A DNA stretch of 64,000 nucleotides from Arthrobacter sp. 131MFCol6.1 (lineage in GTDB: Bacteria > Actinomycetota > Actinomycetes > Actinomycetales > Micrococcaceae), in NCBI RefSeq assembly GCF_000374925.1, contig NZ_KB895552.1, forward strand, positions 1 to 64,000, given 5' to 3'. The translations under genes were made by a program, and so were the position numbers. Each line of letters opens with the position of its first letter. Position 1 is the first letter of the stretch. The notes beneath the pieces were generated by a model. The model made no database searches. It had not been told where the DNA came from and was given only the letters and a program-made list of their open reading frames with translations. This document shows, piece after piece, positions 41,428 through 50,000 of the stretch.

Positions 41428-42057
41428 ATGAAAGGCATGCAGGACGACAAATTTACGGACGCCGGACCCGCCCACGGACGCTTCGGGCGCGGCAGGAGCC
41501 GCCGCGGACCCCACGGACACGGCGGTTTCGGCCCGGGCCGCGGGTTCGGGCCCGGCTTCGGTCAGGGTTTCGGTCCGGGTTTCGGCCCGGGTTTCGGACC
41601 GGGCTTTGGCCCCGGCGGGTCGCGGCGGGCCAGCAGGGGCGACGTTCGTTGGGCGATTCTCTCCCTCTTGGCTGAATCACCGTCCAACGGCTACGGGCTG
41701 ATCAAGACCATTGCGGAAAAGACGTCAGGAGCCTGGCGGCCGAGCCCGGGGTCCGTCTACCCCACGCTCCAGCAGCTCGTTGACGAAGAGCTCATTGCGC
41801 CCGTAGGTGATGGCCGGCGCACCGAATTCACCCTCACCGATGCGGGCAAGGCCTACGTGGCCGATCACGCCGAGGAGCTGGGGAACGCCTGGAACACCGA
41901 CCCCGAGGGATCCGGACCGGCGTTCCACCAAAGCGTCGGAAAACTCATGGGAGTCATCCACCAATTCCGCTTCTCGGCAACCGAGGAACAACGCAATGCC
42001 GCAATGACGGTAATCGATGACACCCGCCGCGCGCTCTACCGCATCCTTGCCGACTAA
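41428..42057 (+). CDS. PadR family regulator with Gly-Phe-Gly-Pro repeat N-terminus
   Basis: 209 residues. The first 70 residues are Arg/Gly-rich and include about seven GFGPGFG-type repeats, probably flexible. The PadR winged HTH follows (VRWAILSLLAESPSNGYGLI, GSVYPTLQQLVDEELI, EFTLTDAGKAYVADH) and then a helical dimerisation region. The ATG at 41428 has GGAAGG upstream at long spacing; the ATG at 41437 is an alternative. PadR proteins often repress multidrug efflux genes, but none is adjacent. Confidence 0.88.
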   Translation: MKGMQDDKFTDAGPAHGRFGRGRSRRGPHGHGGFGPGRGFGPGFGQGFGPGFGPGFGPGFGPGGSRRASRGDVRWAILSLLAESPSNGYGLIKTIAEKTSGAWRPSPGSVYPTLQQLVDEELIAPVGDGRRTEFTLTDAGKAYVADHAEELGNAWNTDPEGSGPAFHQSVGKLMGVIHQFRFSATEEQRNAAMTVIDDTRRALYRILAD

Positions 42058-42294
42058 CACCGCCGCTTCGGATGGCGCGCAGCCATCCCTGCCAATGGTC
42101 CCTGCCCGAATAACTCAGCGTGGCGGGAATTGCATTCCGGCCCCGTGATCGCCTGATTTCGATTATTGTCCCGGAGCGGAGGATGGCGCGGACCGCCCCA
42201 AATGGCCCCCGCTTTCCACGGTTCTGTCCCTACAATTAAGTGTGGCCTCCATGGCATTCACGTCGCGGGGGCGACATCAATAAGGAGGTTCATC

Positions 42295-42471
42295 ATGGGC
42301 CTGGGTGACAAGATCCACAATGCCGCCGAGAAACTCCACGGCAAAGGCAAAGAGGCCGCCGGCAAAGCCACCGGCGACGACAAGATGAGGGCCGAGGGCA
42401 AAAGCCATCAAGTCAAAGCAGACCTGAAGCAGGCCGGCGAAAAGGTCAAGGACGCCTTCAAGAAACACTGA
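42295..42471 (+). CDS. CsbD family stress-response protein
   Basis: 58 residues, highly charged and hydrophilic: KIHNAAEKLHGKGKEAAGKA and HQVKADLKQAGEKVKDAFKK match the CsbD repeat type, which is under general-stress control in other bacteria. A canonical TAAGGAGG precedes the ATG. TACAAT at 42231-42236 could be its -10, but no -35 is evident. Biochemical role unknown. Confidence 0.9.
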   Translation: MGLGDKIHNAAEKLHGKGKEAAGKATGDDKMRAEGKSHQVKADLKQAGEKVKDAFKKH

Positions 42472-42549
42472 CAACAGGCCGCCGGAGGGCGGAGGTGCGG
42501 TCCGGATCGCATTTCCGCCCCGGCATTTGCCCCCACAATCCAGGGAACC

Positions 42550-43488
42550 CTAACGGCGCAGGTCGAGTGCCTCAAGGAGCCGCGTGACCGAACCGCCGAG
42601 GTTCCACTCGGTGGCAAGACGCTCAAGCTCGGCGCGCGAACCGCCGGGGACAGGGTGCAGCTGCGCGCCTGCCTCCTCGAGCGTCGGCAGTTCCAGGTTC
42701 CTCACAATCTTCACGACGGCGGGCGCAACCGCGAGGTAGTCCGCCGCCGCGGCGAGTTTCGACCGCACGGCGGTGGACAGCCCGCTCCCTGGGTCCGCGG
42801 CAGCCGCGAGCAGCCCGTCGAGCGTGCCGTACTCGCCGAGCAGCGACGCGGCGGTTTTCTCGCCGATGCCGGCAACGCCCGGCAGCCCGTCGGAGGTGTC
42901 ACCGCGCAGGGTCGCGTAGTCGGCATACTGCCCGGGCAGGACGCTGTACTTGCCGACGACGACGGCGTCGGTCAGGACTTCAAGGTTCTTCATGCCGCGC
43001 GCGGTGTAGATTACCCGCACCTGACGGGCGTCGTCGACGATCTGGAAGAGGTCGCGGTCGCCTGTCACCACATCGACCGGAAGCTCGGCGTGGCTGGCAT
43101 AGGTGCCGATGACGTCGTCGGCCTCGTGGTCGGCAGCCCCGACGACGGCGATGCCGGCGAGCTCGAGCACCCGGCGGATCATCGGAATCTGCGCCTCGAG
43201 CGCGTCCGGCACCACCTCCACATCGGGGGCGCCCGCCACTGCCTCGGCGACCCGATGCGACTTGTAGCTCGGGATGAGGTCCACCCGCCACTGCGGGCGC
43301 CAATCATTATCCCAGCACGCGACGAGATGCGTCGCACCGTAGTCGGTGGTGAGCCGTGCGATCATGTCGAGCAGCCCGCGAACGGCGTTCACCGGGGTGC
43401 CGTCGCCGCGGCGGATCGTGTCGGGTACGCCGTAGAACGCACGAAAGTACAGCGACGCGGTGTCGAGGAGCATCAGGCGGTCGGTCAT
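42550..43488 (-). CDS. 5'-3' exonuclease (PolA N-terminal type)
   Basis: 312 residues, a stand-alone flap/5'-3' exonuclease. RLMLLDTASLYFRAFYGVPD, ACWDNDWRPQWRVDLIPSYK, ADHEADDVIGTYA and VVTGDRDLFQIV carry the metal-binding Asp residues; GDTSDGLPGVAGIGEKTAAS is the helix-hairpin-helix. It removes RNA primers and flaps during replication and repair. The ATG at 43488 is chosen with AGGA upstream. Confidence 0.94.
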   Translation of the reverse strand: MTDRLMLLDTASLYFRAFYGVPDTIRRGDGTPVNAVRGLLDMIARLTTDYGATHLVACWDNDWRPQWRVDLIPSYKSHRVAEAVAGAPDVEVVPDALEAQIPMIRRVLELAGIAVVGAADHEADDVIGTYASHAELPVDVVTGDRDLFQIVDDARQVRVIYTARGMKNLEVLTDAVVVGKYSVLPGQYADYATLRGDTSDGLPGVAGIGEKTAASLLGEYGTLDGLLAAAADPGSGLSTAVRSKLAAAADYLAVAPAVVKIVRNLELPTLEEAGAQLHPVPGGSRAELERLATEWNLGGSVTRLLEALDLRR

Positions 43489-43646
43489 GACTGATCCTGA
43501 CACGGATGCGCCCGCTGGCGGCGGACCGTCACGGTTCCATCTTCGGAAGAGGCACAAAGTGATGCAGTCGACGCCGATGTCCGGGCCGTGTGAGGCCGGG
43601 CCTTTGCCCCCTCTCCTACGGCGGTCGAGCGGGTAGATTTGGGCGG

Positions 43647-44396
43647 ATGGATGGAGAAGAGGTTCTGGCCGGAGGCAATTCGACTCTCGTCACGCGGGTC
43701 GGTGACACGGTGCGCCGGACCGCAGGACCGTGGACGCCGGCCGTCCATTCGCTCCTCGAAACGCTTCGGCATGCTGGCATCACTGAGGTCCCCCAGGCAC
43801 TGGGCATGGACGAACATGGCCGGGAGGTACTCAGCTTCATCGACGGCGATGCAGCACATTACCCGTTGCCAGACTGGATTTGGGAACCTTGCCTTCTGCG
43901 TGACGCCGGGGCCCTACTCCGCCGCATCCACGACGCCAGCGTCGGACTGGCCCAGGCGGATCTCACGTGGCAACTGCCCACGCACCAACCCGCAGAAGTC
44001 GTGTGCCACAACGACGCCGCGCCGTACAACATGGTGTTTGCCGACGGGCGGCTGACCGCGCTCATCGACTTCGACACGGCCTCGCCGGGGCCACGGATCT
44101 GGGACTTTGCCTACCTGGCCTACCGACTCGTGCCGCTGGGCGAGAACGGCGGCCCCGGGGCCCCGGACGAGCAGCAGCGGCTGCCCCGTCTGGATGCCCT
44201 CATTGACGCGTACGGTGCCCGCTTCGGACACGGGCAAGTGTTCCAAACCCTGGCGGCGAGGCTGGACGAACTGGCGGAGCTGACGGACGGCCGCGCTGCG
44301 GCTACCGGACGGGAGGATTTTCTCGATCACTCCGCCATGTACCGCAGGGATCGCGGCAGAGTGTCCGCGATGGCCCGCGGGCTGTCCGTCCGGTAA
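43647..44396 (+). CDS. APH family phosphotransferase-like kinase
   Basis: 249 residues of the aminoglycoside phosphotransferase/choline kinase fold. The catalytic loop VCHNDAAPYNMVF (the HND...N form) and the metal-binding ALIDFDTASPGPRIWDFAYL are intact, so it should be active. Substrate is unknown; most chromosomal members phosphorylate small metabolites and are not resistance enzymes. It ends 16 bp from the convergent CYTH-CHAD gene. Confidence 0.87.
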   Translation: MDGEEVLAGGNSTLVTRVGDTVRRTAGPWTPAVHSLLETLRHAGITEVPQALGMDEHGREVLSFIDGDAAHYPLPDWIWEPCLLRDAGALLRRIHDASVGLAQADLTWQLPTHQPAEVVCHNDAAPYNMVFADGRLTALIDFDTASPGPRIWDFAYLAYRLVPLGENGGPGAPDEQQRLPRLDALIDAYGARFGHGQVFQTLAARLDELAELTDGRAAATGREDFLDHSAMYRRDRGRVSAMARGLSVR

Positions 44397-44412
44397 CTCG
44401 ACGCGTCCCGGA

Positions 44413-45930
44413 TCAGGGCCGCAGCCGCAGGCCGCGAAGCTTTTTCCCTGCCTTGCGGGCTTTGGTCTCCGTCTTGAGGGCAATGCGTTCTTCCATCTCC
44501 AGCAAACTCTCAAAGCCGAGGTCAGTATCGACGGGCCGGTCCGGGGTGGCCGCGAGCCTGTGCAGGAGGTCGGTCGCCATGACGCTGTCCTGGTGGTCGC
44601 CGAGTACCGTCTGGAGCCGTCCGGCCGCTTTGGTGAGCTTGGCGGCGCGTTTGCCGTGGATCTCCGTGACCGATTCGCCCGCGTGGCGCAGGCGTTTGGC
44701 GTCTTTTCGGACCTCATGCAGCGCCGTGTCGCGTGCGGCCGTGTCGGCGGAGCCTTTGACGGCCTTCCGGGCACGCTCCACCCGCTGCGCGGCCTTGTTC
44801 ACCAGCTTGGCCGTCACCTTACGGGCGGGCCGGAAGGCGCGTGGCTTGGCAGGGGGGTGGTCCCGGAAGTCCTCCAGGGCGCCTAGGAGACGGAAATAGC
44901 GGCCGGTCCGGAGGGTCTTCAGGACGTTTCTGTAGCCTGCGTCATGGGCTGCGACCAGCTCCTGTTCGATCATCTGGGTCAACAGGCCGGACCTCTGTTC
45001 TTCGGGTAGTTCCAGGATGTGCTGGCGAAGCCGCTCCAGCATGACTTCGGCATCGCGGGCCGGACCCAGGACCTGGCCAAGCCACTTCAGTTCGGCCTGG
45101 AGTTCCCGCACCGCTGACCGGTTGAAGAGTTTGCGATAGGTGGCCAGGGCGGACCGCGCCCGGCGGGTCGCGGACCGCATCTTGTGGACGGAATCCGGTG
45201 TCCCCATCCGCACGCCCGGATCGTTGGCGATGAAGTCGCCGATCCGCGCGTCCAAGTAGGCGGTCACGACGTCGACTGCCGGTCCCTTCTTCCGGGGCGT
45301 CGGAGTCCGGGGACTGAACTCGGCCGGCCAGGCATCGCCCAGGGCACGGGCGACTTTGGAAGGATAAGCGGAGTGGCTGACTCCGGTAGATGCCAGGGTT
45401 GCGGCGGCAGCCTCGAAGAGCTCTGCTGTGCCGTGGACGAGTTCGAGCTCCCATTCACGCCAATCGACGGCGGGTCCCGGCGGCCGCAGGGCCTCGGCAT
45501 GAACGTGGTCGTCGGCAAAGTCGGCCAGGTGCTCACCGCCAGGCCCATAAAGCCGGTAGGTGGTGCGCCGCGTGCTCAGCCGGGCGACGGGCACGAGTGC
45601 GTCGCCGCGGATGAAGACCTGCAGATGGTCGGACAGTTCTTCCGGAACAGTCTCCGGCTGGCCCAGCGGCGCATGGATCTCCTCCCGCTGGTCCGTTCCG
45701 GCGGGAAGCTTGAGGTGCCAGCCCTCATCGGCTCCGCCCGTGCGGCGCCGCAGGGTCATGCGCCGTGCAGCGAGGGCCAGGGCCGGAGTATCGAAGTACA
45801 CAGCCTCAAGCTGATCCGTCACAGGCTCCGCGACGTGGTCCACACCCTCGATTTCCTGCAGTTCCGGCAGCGCCGCAGAGGTCCCGGCGTCGTATTTTTG
45901 TTCCGTTTCAAGTTTTCCCGGGGTGTCCAT
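44413..45930 (-). CDS. CYTH-CHAD fusion protein
   Basis: 505 residues. N-terminal CYTH triphosphate-tunnel domain (about 5-210): ETEQKYDAG is the ExExK motif, and TLRRRTGGADEGWHLKLPA and WREWELELV hold tunnel residues. C-terminal CHAD domain (about 225-490): VHKMRSATRRARSALATYRK and ALHEVRKDAKRLRHAGE are the conserved His/Arg helices that bind polyphosphate. The protein is expected to bind or hydrolyse inorganic polyphosphate or triphosphates. The ATG at 45930 starts at the CYTH motif. The 240-bp gap upstream of it, before the RCC1 gene end, contains no gene that I recognise. Confidence 0.92.
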   Translation of the reverse strand: MDTPGKLETEQKYDAGTSAALPELQEIEGVDHVAEPVTDQLEAVYFDTPALALAARRMTLRRRTGGADEGWHLKLPAGTDQREEIHAPLGQPETVPEELSDHLQVFIRGDALVPVARLSTRRTTYRLYGPGGEHLADFADDHVHAEALRPPGPAVDWREWELELVHGTAELFEAAAATLASTGVSHSAYPSKVARALGDAWPAEFSPRTPTPRKKGPAVDVVTAYLDARIGDFIANDPGVRMGTPDSVHKMRSATRRARSALATYRKLFNRSAVRELQAELKWLGQVLGPARDAEVMLERLRQHILELPEEQRSGLLTQMIEQELVAAHDAGYRNVLKTLRTGRYFRLLGALEDFRDHPPAKPRAFRPARKVTAKLVNKAAQRVERARKAVKGSADTAARDTALHEVRKDAKRLRHAGESVTEIHGKRAAKLTKAAGRLQTVLGDHQDSVMATDLLHRLAATPDRPVDTDLGFESLLEMEERIALKTETKARKAGKKLRGLRLRP

Positions 45931-46170
45931 GGCGCTCAGGACTCCCCACGGGACGCGCGTTCCCGCGGCAGCGAACTCATGGGCCTGTTGATGACCGTCA
46001 TGGCGGGCCTCCTCTACTGGCACCGCTCGAACATGGCCTTGGTTCTGCGGGGGGCGTGTCCGGCCGGTGCCTTGGCCCGGTGCGCCCAGCCCGATTCTAG
46101 GCTCTGCGCGAATCGGCGACCAGACCGCCCGCGGCGCCCCGCTGTTCACGACGTCCGAGGGGGGCTTCAC

Positions 46171-49089
46171 CTAGGGCCAGAGGCTCGTGACGCCAGTGAG
46201 GCCGGGGACTTCGGCGGGGGTGCTCGTGTCGGCGGTGGTGCCGTTGCCGAGCTGGCCATGGGGGCTGGCACCCCAGGCGCGGACGGATTTGTCGCTCATC
46301 AGCGCGAATATTGCGCGTCCGTTGACCGTGATGGATGTGACGCCCGTAAGTCCTGTGACCTGGACGGGGGCACCGGTGTAGCTGGTACTGCCGTTGCCGA
46401 GCTCGCCGTGCTTATTGTTGCCCCAGGCGCGGACTGTGCCGTCGCGCAGCAGCGCGTAGGCTGCTGACTCTCCTGCCGCGATGGAGGTGGCTCCAATGAT
46501 GCCCTTAACCGGGATAGGCGTGCTGGCGTCGTCGTTGGTGCCGTTGCCGAGCTGGCCGTACCCGCCGTTGCCCCAGACGCGGACCGTTCCGTCCTTCAGC
46601 AGGGCGTAGGCAGTGCCTCTGCCCGTCGCGATGGAGGACACGCCGGCGAGGCCGGTGACCTGGACCGGCACTGCGCTGTCGGTCCTCGTGCCGATGCCGA
46701 GCAGGCCGGAAGCGCCGCTCCCCCAGGCACGGACGGTGCCGTCGCCCAGCACCGCATAGATCACCACATAGTCTGACAGGCTGAGCTTCAACGATGTCAC
46801 ACCGCTGAGGCCCTTGGCCTGGACCGGGATGTTGCGGCGCTCCGTGGTGCCGTCGCCGAGCTGGCCGAATTGATTGCCGCCCCAGGCGCGGACGGTTCCG
46901 TCCTTCAGCAGGGCGAAGGCGCTGCCGTTTCTCGCCGTGATGGAGCTGACCGCGGCAAGGCCCTGGACCTGGACGGGGGTGCTGCTGTTGTCGTTGTTGC
47001 CGTTGCCGAGCTGGCCCATGTAGTTGTCTCCCCACGCCAGGACGGTCCCGTCCGCCAACAGCGCGTAGGCAGTGTCGCCGTCGGCCGTGATCGACACGGC
47101 GCCGGTGATGCCCCGGACCCGGACCGGAACACTCGAGTCGTGGACGGGCACCCCGCTGCCGAGCTGGCCCATAAAGTTGTTGCCCCACGCCCAGACTGTC
47201 CCGTCAGCCAGCAGTGCATATTTGCTGGCGGTGCCCTGTGCGGCCATGGCAACCCCCGACAACCCGGAGATGCCCACAGGCAAGCTGCTAAACGGCACCG
47301 TGCCACTGACGCCGAGCTGCCGCTCGTAGTTGTCGCCCCAGGCACGGACTGTCCCGTCTGCAAGCAGGGTGAAGGCCGAGGTCCCGGTGGCGGAGATGGA
47401 AGTGGCGTCGGAGAGCCCGTGGACCGGGCCGGGAATGCTGCGGTCGGCATTGGTGCCGTTGCCTAGCTGGCCGACTCGGTTACCGCCCCAAGCACGGATT
47501 GACCCGTCGTTCAGCAGCGCGTATGCCGTGCCGTAGGCAGCAGTGACGGCGGTAACGCTGGTGAGTCCGTTGACCTGGACAGGCACGTTGCTGTTGCCGG
47601 TGGTGCCGTTGCCGAGCTGGCCGTACGCGTTGCCGCCCCAGGCACGGACCGTCCCGTCCAACAGCCGCGCGTAGGCAGTGCCTCCTCCGGCCGTGATGGA
47701 AGAGACCGCGCTGAGCCCTTTGACCTGGACGGGCACGTTGCTGTTGCCGGTGGTGCCGTTGCCGAGCTCGCCATTCGAGTTGCCGCCCCAGGCACGGACC
47801 GTACCGTCCGTCAGCAGCGCGTAGGCAGTGCCTCCTCCGCCAGTCGTGAGCGCCGTGACCCCGGTGAGGCCCTGGACCCGGACCGGGGTGAGGCCGTCGC
47901 TGACGCCGCCGCCGTTGCCGAGCCGGCCCCCCATGCTGAACCCCCAGGCGCGAACGGTTCCGTCGTTCAGCAGCGCGTAGGCCGCGGACGACCCGACCGC
48001 GATGGACCTTGCACCGGTGAGCCCTTTGACCTGGACGGGCACGTAGCTGTTCCCGGTGGTGCCGTCGCCGAGCTGTCCGCCCCAGTTGTAGCCCCACGAC
48101 CGGACGGTCCCGTCTTTCAGCAGCGCGTAGGCGGCGCCGGAGCCCGCAGTGAGGGCGGTAACGCCGGTGAGCCCCCTGACCTGGACGGGACTGCTGCTCC
48201 CGTAGACCGAGCCGTTGCCGAGCTGGCCACTCGTGTTGGAACCCCAGGATCGAACGGTCCCGTCCTTCAGAAGCGCATAGGCCGTGGACCAGTCGGCGGC
48301 GATGGACGTTACACCGGTGAGGCCGCTGACCTGGACAGGCGTTGTGCTGCTGATGCTGGTGCCGTTGCCAAGCTGGCCCTGCTCGTTCGAGCCCCACGCA
48401 CGGAGGGTCCCGTCGGATAACAGCGCGTAACTCGAACCGCCGGTGCCGGCCAGGGCTTTGACTCCCCTCAGTCCGCTCACGGCAGCCGGGGTGGAACGGT
48501 AGGGCGTGGTGCCGTTGCCGAGCTGGCTGAAGCGGTTTTCGCCCCAGGTGAGAGCCGAGTTCTTGGATGCCCCGGGGAGGTAGTAGCCGGAGACGTCGGC
48601 AATGAGATGGGTGGTGCCGGAGGAGCGGTTGAACAAGGTGACCTTGCCGTCGGCGCCGACGGGTACGGTGACGGAGTTCGCGACCGTCTGGCCGGCGAGG
48701 AAGTTCAGGTTGGACGAATCGGGCCGGCGTGTCCCGGAGGCGTAGGCGGTGATGTACCCGATCAACCGTGGCACGGTGGCGGTGAGGTTGAAGGTCACAG
48801 CGGAAACCTTCGCCGGAATCCCATGCGCCCCGCCGACCTGGAAGGACACGGTCCCGTCCGGGCGCACCGCAGCAGAAGTCCGGGTGTCCAGTGCCCGGAA
48901 TGGGGTGACCGGGACCAACGCACCCGGCACGGTCGGCGTCGCGTACGTCTCGGCCACCGCGACAGGGGACGTCAGCACGTCGTTTGCAGTCGCCGCTGGC
49001 GCGGTCACCGCTGATGCTGCAAGCAGGACACCCAACGCGGCAGCCAGGCAAGCGGTCCCCCGCCGAAATTGCGCACTCAAAGTAGCCAT
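46171..49089 (-). CDS. Secreted RCC1-repeat surface protein
   Basis: 972 residues. A signal peptide (CLAAALGVLLAASAVTAPAA, then TA) is followed by an about 120-residue beta domain (about 58-172, VTPFRALDTRTS to HLIADVSGYYLPG), a module common in actinobacterial wall proteins. From residue 178 to the end there are 15 complete and one partial RCC1 repeats of about 50 residues, each with AWG-N--GQLGNGT, P-V-GL-GV-SI and AYALL-DGTVR. These should form two seven-bladed propellers with some excess. No LPXTG motif or membrane anchor is seen, so it is released or held by the beta domain. Ligand unknown. Confidence 0.93.
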   Translation of the reverse strand: MATLSAQFRRGTACLAAALGVLLAASAVTAPAATANDVLTSPVAVAETYATPTVPGALVPVTPFRALDTRTSAAVRPDGTVSFQVGGAHGIPAKVSAVTFNLTATVPRLIGYITAYASGTRRPDSSNLNFLAGQTVANSVTVPVGADGKVTLFNRSSGTTHLIADVSGYYLPGASKNSALTWGENRFSQLGNGTTPYRSTPAAVSGLRGVKALAGTGGSSYALLSDGTLRAWGSNEQGQLGNGTSISSTTPVQVSGLTGVTSIAADWSTAYALLKDGTVRSWGSNTSGQLGNGSVYGSSSPVQVRGLTGVTALTAGSGAAYALLKDGTVRSWGYNWGGQLGDGTTGNSYVPVQVKGLTGARSIAVGSSAAYALLNDGTVRAWGFSMGGRLGNGGGVSDGLTPVRVQGLTGVTALTTGGGGTAYALLTDGTVRAWGGNSNGELGNGTTGNSNVPVQVKGLSAVSSITAGGGTAYARLLDGTVRAWGGNAYGQLGNGTTGNSNVPVQVNGLTSVTAVTAAYGTAYALLNDGSIRAWGGNRVGQLGNGTNADRSIPGPVHGLSDATSISATGTSAFTLLADGTVRAWGDNYERQLGVSGTVPFSSLPVGISGLSGVAMAAQGTASKYALLADGTVWAWGNNFMGQLGSGVPVHDSSVPVRVRGITGAVSITADGDTAYALLADGTVLAWGDNYMGQLGNGNNDNSSTPVQVQGLAAVSSITARNGSAFALLKDGTVRAWGGNQFGQLGDGTTERRNIPVQAKGLSGVTSLKLSLSDYVVIYAVLGDGTVRAWGSGASGLLGIGTRTDSAVPVQVTGLAGVSSIATGRGTAYALLKDGTVRVWGNGGYGQLGNGTNDDASTPIPVKGIIGATSIAAGESAAYALLRDGTVRAWGNNKHGELGNGSTSYTGAPVQVTGLTGVTSITVNGRAIFALMSDKSVRAWGASPHGQLGNGTTADTSTPAEVPGLTGVTSLWP

Positions 49090-49242
49090 GATTCCCCCAA
49101 AACATGGCCCCGAGACAGCAGACCGCGGATACTTCTCGCGAACCTACCACACCTGCCCGCCCGGTCAAGGTTCACCCAGGACCCGTCCGCCCCTCGCAGA
49201 GTCACGGACCCGAGCGGGCAACAACCGCACACACCGGGCACA

Positions 49243-49274
49243 CGGCCGGGCACACTCCCCAGCGTGCCCGGCCG
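49243..49274 (+). terminator. Terminator-like hairpin with T-run
   Basis: Arms CGGCCGGGCAC and GTGCCCGGCCG with a 10-nt loop, followed on the plus strand by GCTTCGTTTTTGG. It lies between the RCC1 gene start and the ROK relic. No plus-strand gene is evident just upstream, so it may be left over from lost genes or act on the relic. 49090-49242 otherwise shows nothing. Confidence 0.6.
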
Positions 49275-49327
49275 GCTTCGTTTTTGGGGGGTCCGGCCCG
49301 CAAAAAGACCGGCAGATCACCTGAAGA

Positions 49328-49690
49328 TCACCGGCGGTATTCGGCCCAGATCCCTTCCACTGCCGCTTCACCGGCGTGCAATGAGGCCCCGGTCAAGGGC
49401 CCCTCTGTACCGAGATCACTGACGGTCACCATGGTTGAGGGTTCCAGCAGGTGCGGCAAGAGGCAGTCGCGCAATCGGTCGACAAACGCCGGGCAGTCCA
49501 CCAGCGGCCCGCTCAGCACGACAGCCGCGGGGTCGCTCAGGGTGGCTGTGTTGCCGATGGCTTCGCCCAGAAGTTCGAGGAAGCCTACGACCGCCGGGGA
49601 GTCAGGCTGTTCCGCAAAGAGACCGCGGTATCGGTCCATGTCGAGGGAAAGACCGCCGGCCGTCGTGATCCCAGACCGAGCAGACGCTCC
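49328..49690 (-). pseudogene. ROK family protein, C-terminal fragment
   Basis: The minus-strand frame gives GITTAGGLSLDMDRYRGLF, FLELLGEAIGNTATLSDPAA, VVLSGPLVDCPAFVDRL and GTEGPLTGASLHAGEAAVEG, the C-terminal third of a ROK kinase/regulator. The nucleotide-binding and zinc-motif parts are missing and the frame upstream of about 49690 is unrelated. It is therefore a decayed remnant. Confidence 0.75.
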
Positions 49691-49712
49691 ATGAGGGTCC
49701 GGCCGTTCTGCC

Positions 49713-49919
49713 GCAGACTTCCGCACGTTCCAGGGCTGGACGGCGCTGTCGGACATGGACAACGACCAGGGCGTGCTGCAGACCGTCCCGATCCCGGAAG
49801 CCATGGCCTACATCCTGCTCCGCCCGCTCCTGATGCGCGCGCTCTCGTCCATCCCCGATGTGCAGGCGGGAGACTCGGTGTGGTGGCACTGCGACGTGAT
49901 CCACGCCGTCGAGGCATAG
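49713..49919 (+). pseudogene. DUF1479 (YbiU-like) protein, internal and C-terminal fragment
   Basis: Read from 49713, the plus strand gives FRTFQGWTALSDMDNDQGVL, PIPEAMAYILLRP directly joined to LLMRALSSIPDVQAGDSVWW, then HCDVIHAVEA and a stop. These are recognisable blocks of DUF1479 2-oxoglutarate/iron-type proteins. About two dozen residues normally separating LLRP from the LLM block are missing, and both ends are lost. It has no start codon of its own and abuts the ROK fragment head to head. Confidence 0.7.
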
Positions 49920-49936
49920 CCACGTCTCGCTCGAAC

Positions 49937-49976
49937 GTGACTGGGCCGCTTCCGCTAGCGGAAACGGCCCAGTCAC
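49937..49976. terminator. Very strong hairpin after the biotin carboxylase gene
   Basis: A 40-nt inverted repeat: 12-bp arms GTGACTGGGCCG and CGGCCCAGTCAC, one mismatch, then TTCCG-CTAG-CGGAA. It lies 24 bp after the stop of the last gene of the pxp operon. Confidence 0.85.
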
Positions 49977-50000
49977 TCGCCAAACATCAGCAGAATGTGG

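Noticed and set aside
43647..44396. Antibiotic resistance by the APH-like protein
   Set aside because: Only the general kinase fold is evident; there is no close resemblance to a known aminoglycoside kinase and no mobile context.
45931..46170. Short plus-strand frame with a hydrophobic start in the gap before the RCC1 gene
   Set aside because: No ribosome site; the later part is Arg/Pro-rich and reads into the RCC1 antisense strand, typical of non-coding high-GC sequence.
46171..49089. Tandem DNA repeats read as a CRISPR or satellite array
   Set aside because: The roughly 150-bp periodicity is fully explained by RCC1 codon repeats in one intact frame.
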